The notes: generated by a model from the letters alone, not told the origin. DNA of 64,000 nt from Lunularia cruciata (GCA_948567375.1 OX419760.1:42656001-42720000); one strand, 5' to 3'. Positions 46,097 through 57,803 are shown, counted from the stretch's first letter. Numbers and translations: made by a program.

Positions 46097-46504
46097 CCAT
46101 ATTTCAGATTTGGTCTGGAAACCACCCCCCTCACTTCAAAAACTCATAACGCCCTGCGCAAAAATGATCTCTCCCTAATCTTTGTGGCATCAGGTAGGAC
46201 ACAATGCACTGAATTTTCTTGGAAATTTTCAGGACAATTCACTGAAAATTGAAGAAATGGCAGACTCTGTACAATTTTCCAGAGAGCATGCAGTTGCGGG
46301 AGCACTTTACCCTATCAACTTTCAAAAATTCTAGCCCAGTGCACATAAAAGCTCTCTCAATAATTTCAAGTGTGCTAACTGAAAGATAACCCAAGCTATC
46401 ATGTGTAGAAATCTCAAGTCCAGATCTCAAACTTGAGATTTTGCCCAAAATCACCTTAATCCCCAAAATCTACAATCCACCTCACACAATCTCTCCAATT
46501 CCTC

Positions 46505-46717
46505 TCATGTGTACAAGATGTACAAAATCACCTCAAAGACATCATAATGAACTACAGGGTATACAAATGGATCCTGGTTCTCTAACATAAGTTCAGCCCT
46601 CTCCTCTCCTAATGTTCTCTCCAAGTGAGCTCTCATAGCCTCCTTCTGCCTAATGAGGAATTGGACGCGGAACATTATCTTGCCTTCTAGAGAGGTCTCG
46701 GCAACGGAACCAAAAAT
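46505..46717 (-). CDS. Family D leader ORF after primer site
   Basis: The open frame that starts in the LTR (from 46738) runs through the primer site and ends 46505. The part after the LTR includes MFRVQFLIRQKEAMRAH and ends FVYPVVHYD followed by hydrophobic VILYILYT. The end matches the leader ORFs of families A and C. Copy E keeps it with one indel and a stop (49750-49960). No known domain. The initiation codon is unclear. MFRVQF at about 46676 is the first ATG past the primer site. Confidence 0.5.
   Translation of the reverse strand: MFGSVAETSLEGKIMFRVQFLIRQKEAMRAHLERTLGEERAELMLENQDPFVYPVVHYDVFEVILYILYT
46696..46712 (-). other. Family D putative primer binding site
   Basis: In element sense TGGTTCCGTTGCCGAGA begins four bases after the LTR. 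It resembles the tRNA-Asp-type site of family B (TGGCGCCGCTGCCGGGG), but with several changes, and I could not assign the tRNA with confidence. Confidence 0.6.
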
Positions 46718-47394
46718 GTGAGCCGGCCTGTCTCTCACTCAGGATGAACCTCTGATGGCTATTATGGTAGCGCACCATGGACTAAGAAGGCAAGGAACCC
46801 CAACTCCATCATACTCCTCCAAGGCTAACACTCCAAGACTCAAGACATTGCTCACTAGAGAACTCAATGAGAGAGAGATAGTTGCAAATGAAAGGATGAT
46901 GAGTACCTCCTCACCCCTTGTTTATATACTTGTGAAATAGTTACGTACCACAGTTACTAATTACCGTAGTAACTCAAGTTACTAGACTAAAAGTCAAGTA
47001 AAGTCAAAAAGTATAAAGGAATATCCATTCACATGGGCATATTCCCCTTATCTTGACCCAACCACTAAAGCAAGGATTCCTTCACATGGGCTATCCTTGG
47101 ACTAAAGAAGAATCCAAAACAAAAAGGCTTGCGGGCCCAAGAGTTCTCAACTCTTTTCCTAAAGTTAAACACCTAGGAATAATACCAAGTCAACACACTA
47201 AAATCCAAAATAGTGGTGCTCATCTTTTCTACTTCCTCTAAAGTAAGGTCCCATCTATCTTAGCTATGACTAACTTTAGCTAACCATGACTAATATAGAA
47301 CCATCATTTATCTCTATATAAATAATATCTCTTAAGTACTTGTAATACCAAGCTAAATATCACAATACCACACACATGCACAAATGGGTGTTAC
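46717..47394 (-). repeat. Family D 5' LTR
   Basis: 678 bp, partner of 39594-40272. The few differences cluster at about 47155-47170 and 47305. The high identity implies a recent insertion, younger than every other element in the window. Confidence 0.93.
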
Positions 47395-48281
47395 AGATCT
47401 GAGTTTAGTTGATTTGAGTTTTAAATGATCTGATTACATTAGAGAAGTTAGTCAAAGGGAAATTGGATGCAAGAATTGCGAGTGTTGGTGGTATCTCCAA
47501 GCTCGGTAGATCATGGTATCTCAATTGAGTAGTTCAAATTTCCCTAAGAGAGAGTGTGTGTGGAAGTGATTGCAAAATTTAGAGCCAAGGAGAAGCAATT
47601 TTCAAACTGTAGTTGTGATTTTGAGCTCATAACCAATTTGTTACGAGTTGAGCTTAGAAACTGAAATTGAAGGTGGAGTTAGGAGCACATCTTCACGAAT
47701 TAGAGATTGGACAAAACCCATTTTTCCAATTTGGCTCAAGTGAAGAGTTAGTTGAGGATTTGGCGGTCAACTATTTTTTGGGATTTATGTCAAATTTATG
47801 TCAAATTTACATCAAGTTTTATGTCAAATTTACTTTAGATTTACTAAAGGATTTATGTCAAATTTTGGCAAGAAGAACTTTGATATGATCTTCGGTGATT
47901 CTCATAACTCAAGAAGTAGATAGGTACTCCGATTATGTCATATGCCAAATAGTGAGAAAGTCAGTTCCGTGTTGATTTATGAGATGGAGGGTTTTTGTTT
48001 AATATTCTTGTGATTTGACCTCCTCCATTCTATGCTTCCTATTTGTGCACCGTGTTTGTGTGAATTGCACTGAATTTTGAGTGTTGGTGCTTTGGTGTGC
48101 TCTCGGTAGTGAAGTTGGAGTGATGACCAATCAAACTACCTTTGTTTCTTTACGGTGAGGCAAGAAGTGATGACTTGCAGATCATGAAAATGCATGTTAT
48201 GATGGCAGGTTACAAGTTGCCCTTGCTCCTAGTGTAGTTGTCTCAATTAGAGTTACATTAGTGGGTGGTGTTTTGTTAGTT

Positions 48282-48352
48282 TTGGCACTTGGTGGTGCTT
48301 GGTTGGTGTTGGCACTTGGTGGTGCTTGGTTGGTGTTGGCACTTGCTAGGGT
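48282..48352 (+). repeat. 27-bp tandem repeat in element G leader
   Basis: About 2.6 units of TTGGCACTTGGTGGTGCTTG + GTTGGTG starting at 48282, 48309 and 48336. It is translatable as repeated LALGGAWLV but lies in no convincing gene. Confidence 0.85.
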
Positions 48353-48488
48353 ACTTGTTGTTGTACTTTGCGGTTGCAATTGCTTTGCCACGACAAATTT
48401 CTTTGGGGATTCTAGAGGAGATAGCCTTGTAGTACACAATGGGTTTACTTGGAGTGGCGCTTGATATCAGCTTGTATCTCAGGTCCCA

Positions 48489-49060
48489 ATGAAGGAGGAG
48501 ATTGACTCTGAGTTGGAGTTTGACACAAGAGCTGATTCAATTGAGAGTGTACTTGAAGTGTCCGCACTGTTGTTGTGGGACATGGACAAGATTTATGGGG
48601 CCTCCAAAGGCCCTAGGCATTACTCTGATATAGTGGATACCATTGAGTTGGATGACTTCATCCAAGAGTTTGATAGTTGGTGTGATTTGCAATAGATACG
48701 AAACCCAACTTTGTTTCCACCCTTCATGGTATGGAAGGAGTTGTTTCAACATTTGGAGAGTCCACCGATGGATAACTACCATGAGTTCAAGAGAGCTTAC
48801 TTGGAGGAGATTGATTTATGGAGACAATATTGGTCTCTGAACTATGTCTCCATCACTTCAAGCTCGGTTGCCAAGAGTAGATTGGTTGTACCCACAAGTT
48901 CTAGCTTGAGTAGTGCTGGTGGAGCTAGTGGAGGTGCACTAGCTCGAGATTGTGCTACCACAAGTGGAGGTACCATTGTAGGAGGTGGTGTGGTACAGGG
49001 GTTTAACCCCATGGTGGAGTTCTTCAAGTGTTTGAGGCAGAACTACCAGGGAGTGCAGAC
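48489..49060 (+). pseudogene. Element G gag-like ORF, interrupted by a stop and by element E
   Basis: A single frame from ATG 48489 with one TAG at 48693-48695. It encodes LDDFIQEFDSWCDLQ, then FMVWKELFQHLESPP and YHEFKRAYLEEIDLWRQYW. These amphipathic, Trp-rich blocks look like a retrotransposon capsid N-terminal region. A Ser/Gly-rich linker follows (48850-49000). The frame is cut at 49060 by the LTR of E. Assignment as gag rests on pattern and context only. No zinc knuckle is present before the break. Confidence 0.45.
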
Positions 49061-49749
49061 TATAACACCCATTTGTGCATGTGTGTGGTATTTTGATATT
49101 AAGCTTGGTATTACAAGTACTTGAGAGATATTATTTATATAGAAATAAAGGATGGTTCTACGTTAGTCATGATTAGCTAAAGTTAATCATAGCTAAGATA
49201 GAGAGGACCTTACTTTAGAGGAAGTGGAAAAGATGAACACCACTATGGATTCTAGTGTGTTGACTTGATATTATTCCTAAGTGTTTGGCTTTGAGGAAAG
49301 AGTTGAGAACTCTTGGGCCCGCAAGCCTTTTTGTTTTGGATTCTTCTTTAGTCCAAGGATAGCCCATGTGAGGGAATCCTTGACTTAGTGGTTGGGTCAA
49401 GATAAGATCACATGCTTAGTGGAAAATGCCCATGTGGATGGATATTCCTTTATACTTTTTGACTTTACTTGACTTTTAGTCTAGTAACTTGAGTTACTCC
49501 AATAATTAGTAACTTTGGTGTGTAACTATTTCACAAGTATATAAACAAGGGATGAGGAAGTACTCATCATCCTTTCATTTGAAACTATCTCTCTCTCATT
49601 GAGTTCTCTAGTGAGCAATGTCTTGAGTCTTGGAGTGTTAGCCTTGGAGGAGTATGATGGAGTTGGGGTTCCTTGCCTTCTTAGTCCATGGTGCACTACC
49701 ATAATAGACATTAGACATTCATCATGAGTGAGAGGCAGGCCGGCTCACA
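49061..49749 (+). repeat. Copy E 5' LTR (family D)
   Basis: 689 bp, from TATAACACCCATTTGTGC to GCCGGCTCACA. It matches the D LTRs in reverse complement with scattered substitutions and small indels (for example the extra GATCACATGCTTAGTG near 49405). The left junction cuts the G gag-like frame. Confidence 0.9.
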
Positions 49750-50520
49750 CTTTTGATTCTATTGTCGGGACCTCTCTAGAAGGCAAGACAATGTTTCATG
49801 TACAATTCTATATTAGACAAAAGGAGGCTATGAGAGCTCACTTCGAGAGAAATTTAGGGGAGAAGGTTGAACTTATGTTGGACAATTTGGACTAATTTTT
49901 TACCCTGTAGTTCATTATGATGTCTTTGAGGTGATTTTGTACATCTTGTACACTTGAGAAGATTTGGAGAGATTGTATGAAGTGGATTGTAGATTTTGGA
50001 GATTAAGGAGATTTTGGGCAAAATCTCAAGTTTGAGATTTGGACTTGAAATTTATACATATGATAGCTTGGGTTATCATACACTTAGCACACGTGAAATT
50101 ATTGTGAGAGCTGCTATGCACACTGGGCTAGAATTTTGGAAAGTTGATAGGGTAAATTGTTCCCGCAACTACTTGCTCTCTGGAAAATTGTATATAGTCT
50201 GCCAATTCTTCAATTTTCAGTGGATTGTGCTGAAAATTTCCAAGAGAATTCAATGCATTGTATCCTACCTATTGACACAAAAATTAGACAAAGATCATTC
50301 TTGAGCAGAGAGTTATAAGTTTTTAAAGTGAGGAGGATGGTTTTCAGACCAAATCTGAAATGCATGTGCTGAATAGAACAATGTCTAGGCCAAATAGGTT
50401 GACTAAAAGATCTGAAATTTTGCAAGGAAGGACACCCTGAACTTGTGATGAAGTGGGAAACATTTTAGAGGATTATGACGTACCAATTGTAAGATTTGGC
50501 TGACATTGTGAGGAAAGGTC

Positions 50521-50928
50521 AATTATAGAGAGTTTAGATTTCATGCATGAGGAGTGTGAGAGCAACAAAAAGCATGTTTGAGTGTTTAGACTCACCTTGG
50601 GAACATGGAGGGTCACCAAGAGTGGAAATTGAGGTTATGTAAGGTTCTCCAAGGGTTTGAGTTGATTGTAGGGATGGATTTGAGGAGAAGAGAGTTTAGA
50701 ATAGAATTTGAAGAGAGTGTTGAGAGGATCCAAAAACCTACACCAATTGGAGGAAAGAGTGAGTCTAAGTGCTTTTTATCTGGAGAGAAAGGACATAAGG
50801 CAAGTTCATGTCTATTGACTTTTGAGAGCAAGAGATTGAGAGAAAGGAGAGGCTTACTTGACTTGGGTTTGCATGTTGGACCTTCTTCACCAAGATTGGG
50901 AGGAAGGAGATCTAAGACCAAGGAGTTG
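50521..50928 (+). pseudogene. Copy E accessory zinc-knuckle ORF, truncated
   Basis: Counterpart of 45383-46096. It begins around 50521, includes the shared TGA at about 50578 and then runs open from 50605. The knuckle has lost its second Cys (CFLSGEKGHKASSC). The frame is cut at KTKELC by the C2 LTR, so the second Cys/His cluster is missing. Confidence 0.75.
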
Positions 50929-51662
50929 TGTAATACTCCAAGGACAAGAGAAGAGAGAAAACACATATTACACACTCACTCAACATTCGATGCTCCAAAG
51001 GAGCACCTTCTCTTTATTATATAGGTAAAGGGGATCTCCTCCAAGGAAGCTCCACCATAGGATTAGGCACACAGATAGGTGACATGTCATCAAGCTCCAC
51101 CCTTGGATTACTTACTTGGATGGGTGACATGTTGGTCTAGGTCCTATCTGGTTGGTCAAACAAGCTTTGACCAAAGGGAATCTTTTAGGGAATCTTCTTG
51201 TGGGAGTCTCAGAATCATATAAGGTACCGTTGGAAAGCTCTCGACAAGAAAAACTAGGGGGAGGGAAAGCCAACCTCTTCTCCATTGGGGGGGAATCTGC
51301 ACATTTTCAAGGCCTAATTCATCCATTTAGACCTCTAAAATTGCCTTCAAAGATTTCAAGCATATTTTGGTTCCTACTCTATTAGTAGAAGTCCCCTTTT
51401 GGTGATACATCTTTCTAATATGTTTAGTCCATCATGTGTAACATTCTTCCAGATGTTACCAAACCAATTCTCACCTTTAAATCACATGTCTAGCTATTGG
51501 TTCTAAGGTTCTCAAGTCTATTTTAAAATTGCTCTATTAGTAGAAGTACTCTTTTGGTGATACTTCTATCTAATCTATTTTGACCATCATGTATAACATC
51601 ATTCTAGATGTTACCAAACCAAATTTCACATCTAGATCATATGGCTAGCTTGTGGTATAACA
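50929..51662 (-). repeat. C2 3' LTR
   Basis: 734 bp, TGTAATACTCC...GGTATAACA on the plus strand. Close to 2596-3332 in the same orientation. Its outer edge meets copy E at 50928. Confidence 0.92.
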
Positions 51663-51680
51663 GACCTCCCTCCTTTTAAG

Positions 51681-52857
51681 ATGCAATGTCCTCGTTGTGC
51701 AATTGTTGCTCAAATGCTTTCACCAACATCGGTGCATGTGTCAAATTGGCAGCGTGCTCCTATGTTGCTTCATAGACGGGGTAACCTTTCCACTATACAA
51801 GATAGTCCACCCGTGGATGGTGAGTACCACGCATGTGTTTTTGGAGAAGACGTTCCACTTCATATTCTTTTGTGCCATCAATGAGTGTCGGACACGGTCA
51901 AATGTCTTGTGTAGAATGACCCTGGCCTGATCAGGGAGCATATCTGCATAGAAGGGAAACATGGAACATTGGATGGATCTTCATGTGTGGTGGTAGCTCA
52001 AGGTGATAGGTCACAACATTGACACGATAAAGAATTGAGAAAGGCCCGATAAAATGAGGTCTGAGCTTACGAGGTCCAACTAATGTGAGGTTGGTTGTTG
52101 ATAGCCACACTTGATCCCCAACATTGAAATCCATGTGCCTATGGTGTGCATCAAGGTACTGCTTTTGTGGATTTTTTGCAATCTATAATCTGTGCTTGGC
52201 GCTCTCCACACCGTGTTGGATTCTAGAAACAAATGTGTTGACCGCATTGACCTTGGTAGCCACTGGATGGATCTTCATCAAGCTATAAGGTGTGAAGGGA
52301 TGCTCACCATACATGAGGAAGAACACAGTGACCTAGGTGGATGTATTCACTGAATTGTTGTAAGCAAATTCCACCAACGAGAGTAGGATGTCCCACCTCT
52401 CTTGCTCTTCTAAGGTGAAGCCGCGTAACATGTCTTCTTTTGTGCAATTAGCCCGCTCTATTTGGCCATCTGTTTGTGTGTGATAAGCTATGGACATGGC
52501 CAACTTGGTTTTGAAGAAACCAAAGAGTGTTTGCCAAAATAAACTGGTGAATTGAGTATCTCTATTGGTGATAAGTACTCTAGACAGGCCATGATGAGAG
52601 AAGATTGTATTTAAGTATAATTGAGCTAGTTGTGGAGCGGTCACATCCTTGGTGGTAGGGCGTACATGAATCATTTTGCTGAGCCGGTCTACAAAGACCA
52701 CGATGAAGTCAAACCCTGAGGTGGTCTTGGGTAATTCACATACGAGATCCATACTCACTTGTTCCCAAGGTTGGGTAGGCGTGGAGAGAGGTTGAAGGAG
52801 CCCTAAAGGAGCTTGATTAGAGGCTTTGTTCTATTGACAAAGTAGGCAGCTGTGCAC
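51681..52857 (-). pseudogene. C2 integrase remnant
   Basis: 52758-52333 encodes a chromovirus-like integrase core with SMDLVCELPKT, FVDRLSKMIH and LITNRDTQFT (the second catalytic Asp sits in NRD), then TDGQIERANCTKEDM with the catalytic Glu. Further C-terminal pieces at 52134-51931 include FNVGDQVWLST and LRPHFIGPFSIL, the GPF/Y module. The zinc finger at 52800-52857 is cut off by the D LTR. Stops separate the parts. The protein is not made whole. Confidence 0.8.
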
Positions 52858-53116
52858 TATAATATTCATTTGTGCATGTGTGTGGTATTGTGATATTTAG
52901 CTTGGTATTACAAGTACTTAAGAGATATTATTTATATAGAGATAAAGGATGGTTCTATATTAGTCATGGTTAGCTAAAGTTAGTCATAGCTAAGATAGAG
53001 GTGACCTTACTTTAGAGGAAGTAGAAAAGATGAGCACCACTATTTTGGATTTTAGTGTGTTGACTTGGTATTATTCCTAGGTGTTTGGCTTTGAGGAAAG
53101 AGTTGAGAACTCTTGG
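52858..53116 (+). repeat. Truncated family D LTR fragment
   Basis: 259 bp matching the first part of the copy E LTR (49061 onward), starting at the LTR end TATAATATTCATTTGTGC. It breaks off in GAACTCTTGG, where H sequence begins. The intact outer edge points to a real insertion into C2. The inner break is a later deletion or a second junction. Confidence 0.85.
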
Positions 53117-55330
53117 ATCATACACCATTCCAAGTGCTTCTATTTCAGTTGTTGAATAGTTCTTTTCAGAAACTGAAAGTTGGCGGCTGGCATAATACAC
53201 CAGGTAGTCCTTCTTCTTTTTGTCCTTCTGACTTAAGACAACTCCGATGGCCATGCACGAAGTGTCCACATATACATGAAAAGGGATGTCCTAATTTGGG
53301 GCCCTCATAACCGGTGCTTCAACCAGCTTCTTCTTCAACACCTGGAAAGCTTCTTCTTGGTTTGCTTCCCAGAAATAGTCTTTGGATTTCTTCAAAAGCT
53401 TTGTAAGTGGTGCAGCAAGCACTACATAATTTGACACAAAGCGTCTGTAGTATCCGACATGTCCCAAGAAGGCTCTCAGCTCCCGAAGGTTCTTTGGTGA
53501 TTCCAAAGCTGTGATTATCTTAACCTTCTTGACATCAACTTCAATACCTCGGCTTGACATCCGATGCCCCAGAAGAATTCCCTCCTTCATTGCAAAGAAG
53601 CATTTCTCCGGGTGTAATGACAAGCCGGCAAAATGACCTTTCAAAAGTTTGGCAAAGGTAATCTAAATGTACATCTCTTCGCCCAAACACACAAAAGTCA
53701 TCAATGAAAACTTCCACAAATTTTCACAAGAATCTTTGAAGATTGAATTCATCATCCGCTGGAAAGTAGCGGGAGCATTACACAACCCAAAGGGCATTTG
53801 ATTGTAAGCGAAAGTGCCACAATCGGTCGTGAAGGTGGTTTTATCCTTGTGCTCTTCTTGAATGGATACTTGATTGTACCCTGAAAATCCATCGAGAAAG
53901 CTATAACAAGGATGACCCGCTACCTGATCTAAAATTGTATTGGTAAAAGGCAATGGATGATGATCTTTCCTTGTGATTACGTTCAACTTCTTGAAGTCTT
54001 GGCACACTCAGATCTTCCCTGTTTTCTTCTTTGGGACAATGAAAATGGGGGAAACCCATTCATTGCTTAAGACAGGGAAGATGATTCCGGCCTATGAGCC
54101 GGTCTGTCTCTCACTCAAGATGAACCTCTGATGGCTAGTATGGTAGCGCACCATGGACTAAGAAGGCAATGAACCCCAACTCCATCATACTCCTCCAAGG
54201 CTAACACTCCAAGACTCAAGACATTGCTCACTAGAGAACTCAATGAGAGAGAGATAGTTGCAAATGGAAGGATGATGAGTACCTCCTTACCCCTTGTTTA
54301 TATACTTGTGAAATAATTACGTACTAAAGTTACTAATTACCGTAGTAACTCAAGTTACTAGACTAAAAGTCAAGTAAAGTCAAAAAGTATAAAGGAATAT
54401 CCATTCACATGGGCATATTCCACTAAGCATGTGGTCTTATCTTGACCCAACCACTAAGTCAAAGATTCCTTCACATGGGCTATCCTTGGACTAAAGAAGA
54501 ATCCAAAACAAAAAGGCTTGCGAGCCCAAGAGTTCTCAACTCTTTCCTCAAAGCCAAACACCTAGGAATAATACCAAGTCAACACACTAAAATCCAAAAT
54601 TGTGGTGTTCATCTTTTCTACTTCCTCTAAAGTAAAGTCCCCTCTATCTTAGCTATGACTAACTTTAGCTAACCATGACTAATATAGAACTATCCTTTTT
54701 CTCTATATAAATAATATCTCTTAAGTACTTGTAATACCAAGCTAAATATCACAATACCACACACGTGCACAAATGGGTGTTACAAGCTCCTAAGTACTTA
54801 TCAATTTCATCTTTCACCAAAAGCGAGTACTTCGGGTTCAAGCGGTATTGTCGCTGCCAAACCGGAACTGCACCTTCAACCATATCAATCCATTGTTCTC
54901 GGAATTCTTGTGGAATACCTAGCATTTGATCAATAGACCAGGCGAATACATTCTGGAATTCTATGAACAGTGCAGTGTATCCTACCAACTCCTCCGAAGT
55001 GACTGTCTTCAAGATTTTCATAAATTTTCCTTTAGTCAATAAAACATCTTGACAATCATCTGGGTTGATGACTCCTTCAATGTGGCTTACTCGGCTTAAC
55101 CCAAGGCGAGCTGCCATCAAACCCTCTTCCTCCAAGTCAGGTTCACCCGAGGTGAGGTCATATGGATCTTCATCTTTGACATCCACCTCGTAGCATTCCA
55201 AATAGTTAACTTGGACTTCGTCTTTGGATTCGTCTGAGGACGAAGACGATGAGTCTTTGGATTTGTCCTCCTCTTCCGACGAACTTGTTTCCCCGAGGTG
55301 TGGAACCTTTGTCCAACTTACAGTCACCAA
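53117..55330 (-). pseudogene. Element H RT and RNase H remnant
   Basis: In element order: an acidic linker with SSSEEEDKSKDSSSSSSDES, then LEEEGLMAARLGL and WQRQYRLNPKYSLLVKDEID, then, beyond the solo LTR, SNEWVSPIF, the palm with LDGFSGYNQVSI and QMPFGLCNAPATF. The catalytic FIDDFCVFG is present only after a one-base frame change near 53710. The thumb and connection region follows (LLGHRMSSRGIEVD, LRAFLGHVGYYRRFV), then RNase H up to about YSTTEIEALGMVYD. One frameshift and several stops, so inactive. Confidence 0.75.
54093..54784 (-). mobile_element. Solo family D LTR inside element H RT
   Basis: 692 bp, TATGAGCCGG...GTGTTACA in plus sense, like 46717-47394. The flanks are GGCC (left) and AGCT (right). 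Removing the LTR and one 4-bp flank joins the RT reading ...YLGA and GIIFPV in frame, so a 4-bp target duplication, now with two transitions, is the best fit. No internal element sequence is left. Confidence 0.85.
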
Positions 55331-55383
55331 CTTCTGATCTTTGGACGAAATGTCCTTGAATCTTAACTTCTACTGATGCCAAT

Positions 55384-55809
55384 TGTAAAAGACCAAATCT
55401 GAGGAGAGAAATAGGAGAATGGAAACTTACATTGGGACACTTGAATGAGGGAAAACTCTGAATGCCTAGCATGAGCTTTGGCTTTGGTATTTATAGGTAG
55501 CATACAAGGCCCTTGAGAAGCTTCTCAAGAAGCTTCCTCAAGCCGCTTTCTTAGAGTGCAAGCCAAGTTAACTAGGAAGCTTCTCAAGAAGCTTCCTTCT
55601 AGAAGCCGCCTACTTGGCGTGCAAGCTAAACTAGTTGGAAGCTTCTAGAAGCTTCCTTCTAGAAGCTACTTACTTAAGGTGCAAGCTAAGTTAACCGGGA
55701 AGCTTCCCAAGAAGCTTCCTAGATACTTCCAAAATATCCTAGGGTACTTTGTCTTATGTGCTACTTCATAAGCCCGACTAACTTCATCGCTAAACTCCAT
55801 ATTCTAACA
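55384..55809 (-). repeat. A'' 3' LTR
   Basis: 426 bp, TGTAAAAGAC...CATATTCTAACA in plus sense. It carries the same GAAGCTTC/TTCTAGAA modules (55515-55715) and a TATA box (55489-55497, minus) as family A. Confidence 0.92.
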
Positions 55810-55869
55810 TATTCCCCCGCTGCTAGTTGGTGACGTCCTCGTTGCCAATGAAGCTTCAAATTCCTGGAT

Positions 55870-57800
55870 GGCCGTTTGTGCATTTTGGAGGTGAGAAAGA
55901 GGCTCCTAGGTGGCATCATGAAGGGGATACCCTTTCCAAAGGATTTTGCACTCCATGTTGGCGACGGCCTCGTTGGATATGGCGATGCGCAAGGATACGA
56001 TCAACTTCGTACTCCTCATGATCATTGATAGGGACAAGAAGAGGGGGAGGTTGGACTCAAGATGAAAAGGAAGAGGGGTTAGGAACTAAGGGTTTCAACT
56101 TGGAAACATGAAAGATAGGATGGATACGCATGTGACAAGGTAAGGCAAGTTGATAAGCAACAAGAGAGACAATTTGGGTGATATCAAAGGGTCCTATCTA
56201 GTTAGAGGCAAGTTCACAAACTTGGGTATCAAGTGGGAGAGGGAGGTTACTGGAGGATAGCATGACTTTATCACCAACTTCAAAGGTGAGATCACAACGA
56301 TGGTGGTCCGCATATTGTTTTTGGCGATTCTGAGCAACAAGGAGGTGAGACTTGGCTTGTTAGAGCGAGTGGGATATAGTGGTCAAGAATGTAGAAGTAT
56401 GAGGAACCTGAGATGGAGGGGGAGCAAGAAGAGAATCTGGAACAAGCGGATCTTGGCCAAAATTGAGAAAGAAGGGAGAAAATCCGGTGCTTGCCTGTTT
56501 GGAATTGTTGTAGGCAAATTCTGCAATTGCAAGACATTTATCCCAATTGGTATGGTAGACATTGACAAAGGCCCGCAACATATCCTCCAATGTACGATTT
56601 GCACGTTTGGTTTGTCCATCAGTTTGAGGATGATAGGCCATGGACAAAGCAAGCTTGGTGCCGAGTATCTGGAAGAGTGCTTGCCAAAACTTCTCAGTAA
56701 ATCAAGGATTAGGGTCAAAGATGAGTACGTGTGGCATCCCATGATGCTTGAAGACATTGTCAAAGTAGATTTACGCTAAGGTTAGAGCATCCACGGTATC
56801 ATAGGTTGGTGCCAAGTGGATTTGCTTACTAAGCTTATCCACAAACACCACGATTGAGGTGTGTCCTTGTTTGGTCTTTGGCAAGGATGTGATGAGATCC
56901 AAGCTCACATGCTCCCAGCGAGCGGATGGAATAGCGAGTGGTTGAAGGAGTCCACTCAGCTTTTGGTTACTGGCCTTGTTATGTTGGCAGCTCTCACACA
57001 ATCTGACAAATTATCAAACATCTCGTGTCATGTTGGGCCACCACCGTTGACGTTGGAGGGTACCCAAGGTCTTGTCCACACCCATGTGACCAGCGATGGG
57101 TAAATCATGGGCTTCTTGAAGGCGCACAATTTGAAGATCACCTTTGGCTGGAACATAGATCCGGTCCGCATGGAATAGAAGGCCTTCCTTGAGGGAGAAG
57201 GTGTTGTACTCCTTGTCACCTGTTGTTAGACAACCATGTACCATTTGGAAAAAGGGACCTTGTTATAGAGCTAACCAAAACTTGTTATGGATCTTAGGGT
57301 CAATTGACACCATCGTAATTGCTGCCGCGATGAGAGGAAGGGACTTCAAATCAGGTCGTCGTGATAGAGCATCAGGGATGACATGGAACCAACCTAGTTT
57401 GTACTCAAGTTTGATGTCGGACAATTGAAGTTGCTCTTCCCATCAATGATGTCGACTCTTCATGTGCTCCAGGTGTAAGGTTTGCAACAATGGCTTGTGA
57501 TCAGTTTGCATGATCACTTGTTCTCCAAGAGATAATGCCTCCATACCTTGGTGGCATATACCATTGCAAGTTGTTCCCAATCTTGAGCAGAGTAATTTCT
57601 TTCAGCTGTATTTAGTTGGTGAGACACAAAGGCAATGGGGTGTAGTCCATCCATAAATTCTTGTTGCAACACAGCTCCAATTGCAAAGTTAGAAGCATCA
57701 AATCAACCACACAAGGTAGTTGAGGATCATATGGTTGAAGAATGGGTCTTGAAGACACCATATGTTTCAACTTCTGGAATGCTTCTTCATGTTTGGTGTT
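55870..57800 (-). pseudogene. A'' RNase H, integrase and chromodomain remnant
   Basis: Integrase pieces are at 57244-57014 (finger region, VGHMGVDKTL-like), 57001-56771 (CESCQHNKASNQKL and SLDLITSLPKTKQG) and 56647-56360 (YHPQTDGQTKRANRTLED; the catalytic Glu position reads K as in family A). The chromodomain at about 56025-55890 starts YEVDRILAHRHIQRGRRQH but shifts frame before the KGYP block. RNase H (57800-57250) is fragmentary. Confidence 0.8.
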
Positions 57801-57803
57801 CCA

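Larger units (their letters stand above)
39594..47394 (-). mobile_element. Family D full-length Ty3/gypsy element (minus), recent
   Basis: 7801 bp. The 3' LTR is 39594-40272 and the 5' LTR 46717-47394 (678-679 bp, differing at only about ten positions by eye). The primer-site region is 46696-46712 and the polypurine tract about 40273-40284. Internally, in element order, are a leader ORF, an extra zinc-knuckle ORF, gag, then protease-RT-RNase H-integrase. It has no chromodomain. The direct flanks share GATC (39590-39593 and 47395-47398), a 4-bp duplication. Pol is open apart from two stops, and the RT active site is altered. Solo or partial D LTRs recur at 49061, 52858 and 54093. Confidence 0.93.
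47395..49060 (+). mobile_element. Element G fragment (leader and gag-like region)
   Basis: The sequence between D and E. It carries a plus-strand gag-like frame (48489-49060) that E interrupts. 47395-48480 is untranslated, with short repeats of TTTATGTCAAATT (47786-47862) and a 27-bp tandem repeat (48282-48352). No pol or LTR ends of G were identified, so its family is unknown. Its left continuation is probably 38521-39593. Confidence 0.5.
49061..50928 (+). mobile_element. Family D copy E (plus), 5' part
   Basis: 5' LTR 49061-49749 (start TATAACACCC, a mutated TG end), then a primer-site-like region, the broken leader ORF and the accessory zinc-knuckle ORF, as in family D. It is cut at 50928 by the LTR of C2. 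Gag, pol and the 3' LTR are missing. It is diverged from D and has extra stops, so it is older. Confidence 0.85.
50929..52857 (-). mobile_element. Family C copy C2 (minus), 3' part
   Basis: 3' LTR 50929-51662, polypurine tract 51663-51680 (AAAAGGAGGGAGGTC in element sense), then the integrase region up to 52857, where a family D LTR fragment starts. The rest of pol is missing. The left LTR edge lies within copy E, so C2 is younger than E. The LTR is similar to that of C1. Confidence 0.85.
53117..55383 (-). mobile_element. Element H fragment (Tat/Athila-like pol), split by a solo D LTR
   Basis: Minus-strand pol pieces in one main frame: a protease-RT linker rich in Glu/Ser (55330-54785), RT (54092-53291) and a short RNase H start (53269-53117). 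The RT type (CQDFKKLN...DHHPLPF...DGFSGYNQ) is unlike A or C and fits the Tat/Athila side of Ty3/gypsy. Family B also has a Tat-type primer site, so H could be a family B pol fragment. That cannot be shown, since B pol is outside the window. Confidence 0.65.

Noticed and set aside
55370-55383. CTGATGCCAAT next to the A'' LTR, similar to a minus-strand primer site
   Set aside because: The other side of the LTR has the family A polypurine tract, so this LTR is a 3' LTR. The left sequence reads on as element H pol. The likeness is short and imperfect.
53117-55383. Element H as the missing pol of C2
   Set aside because: The H RT is of a different type from the C1 RT (CQDFKKLN versus [11 protein letters not shown]), and a D LTR fragment separates H from C2.
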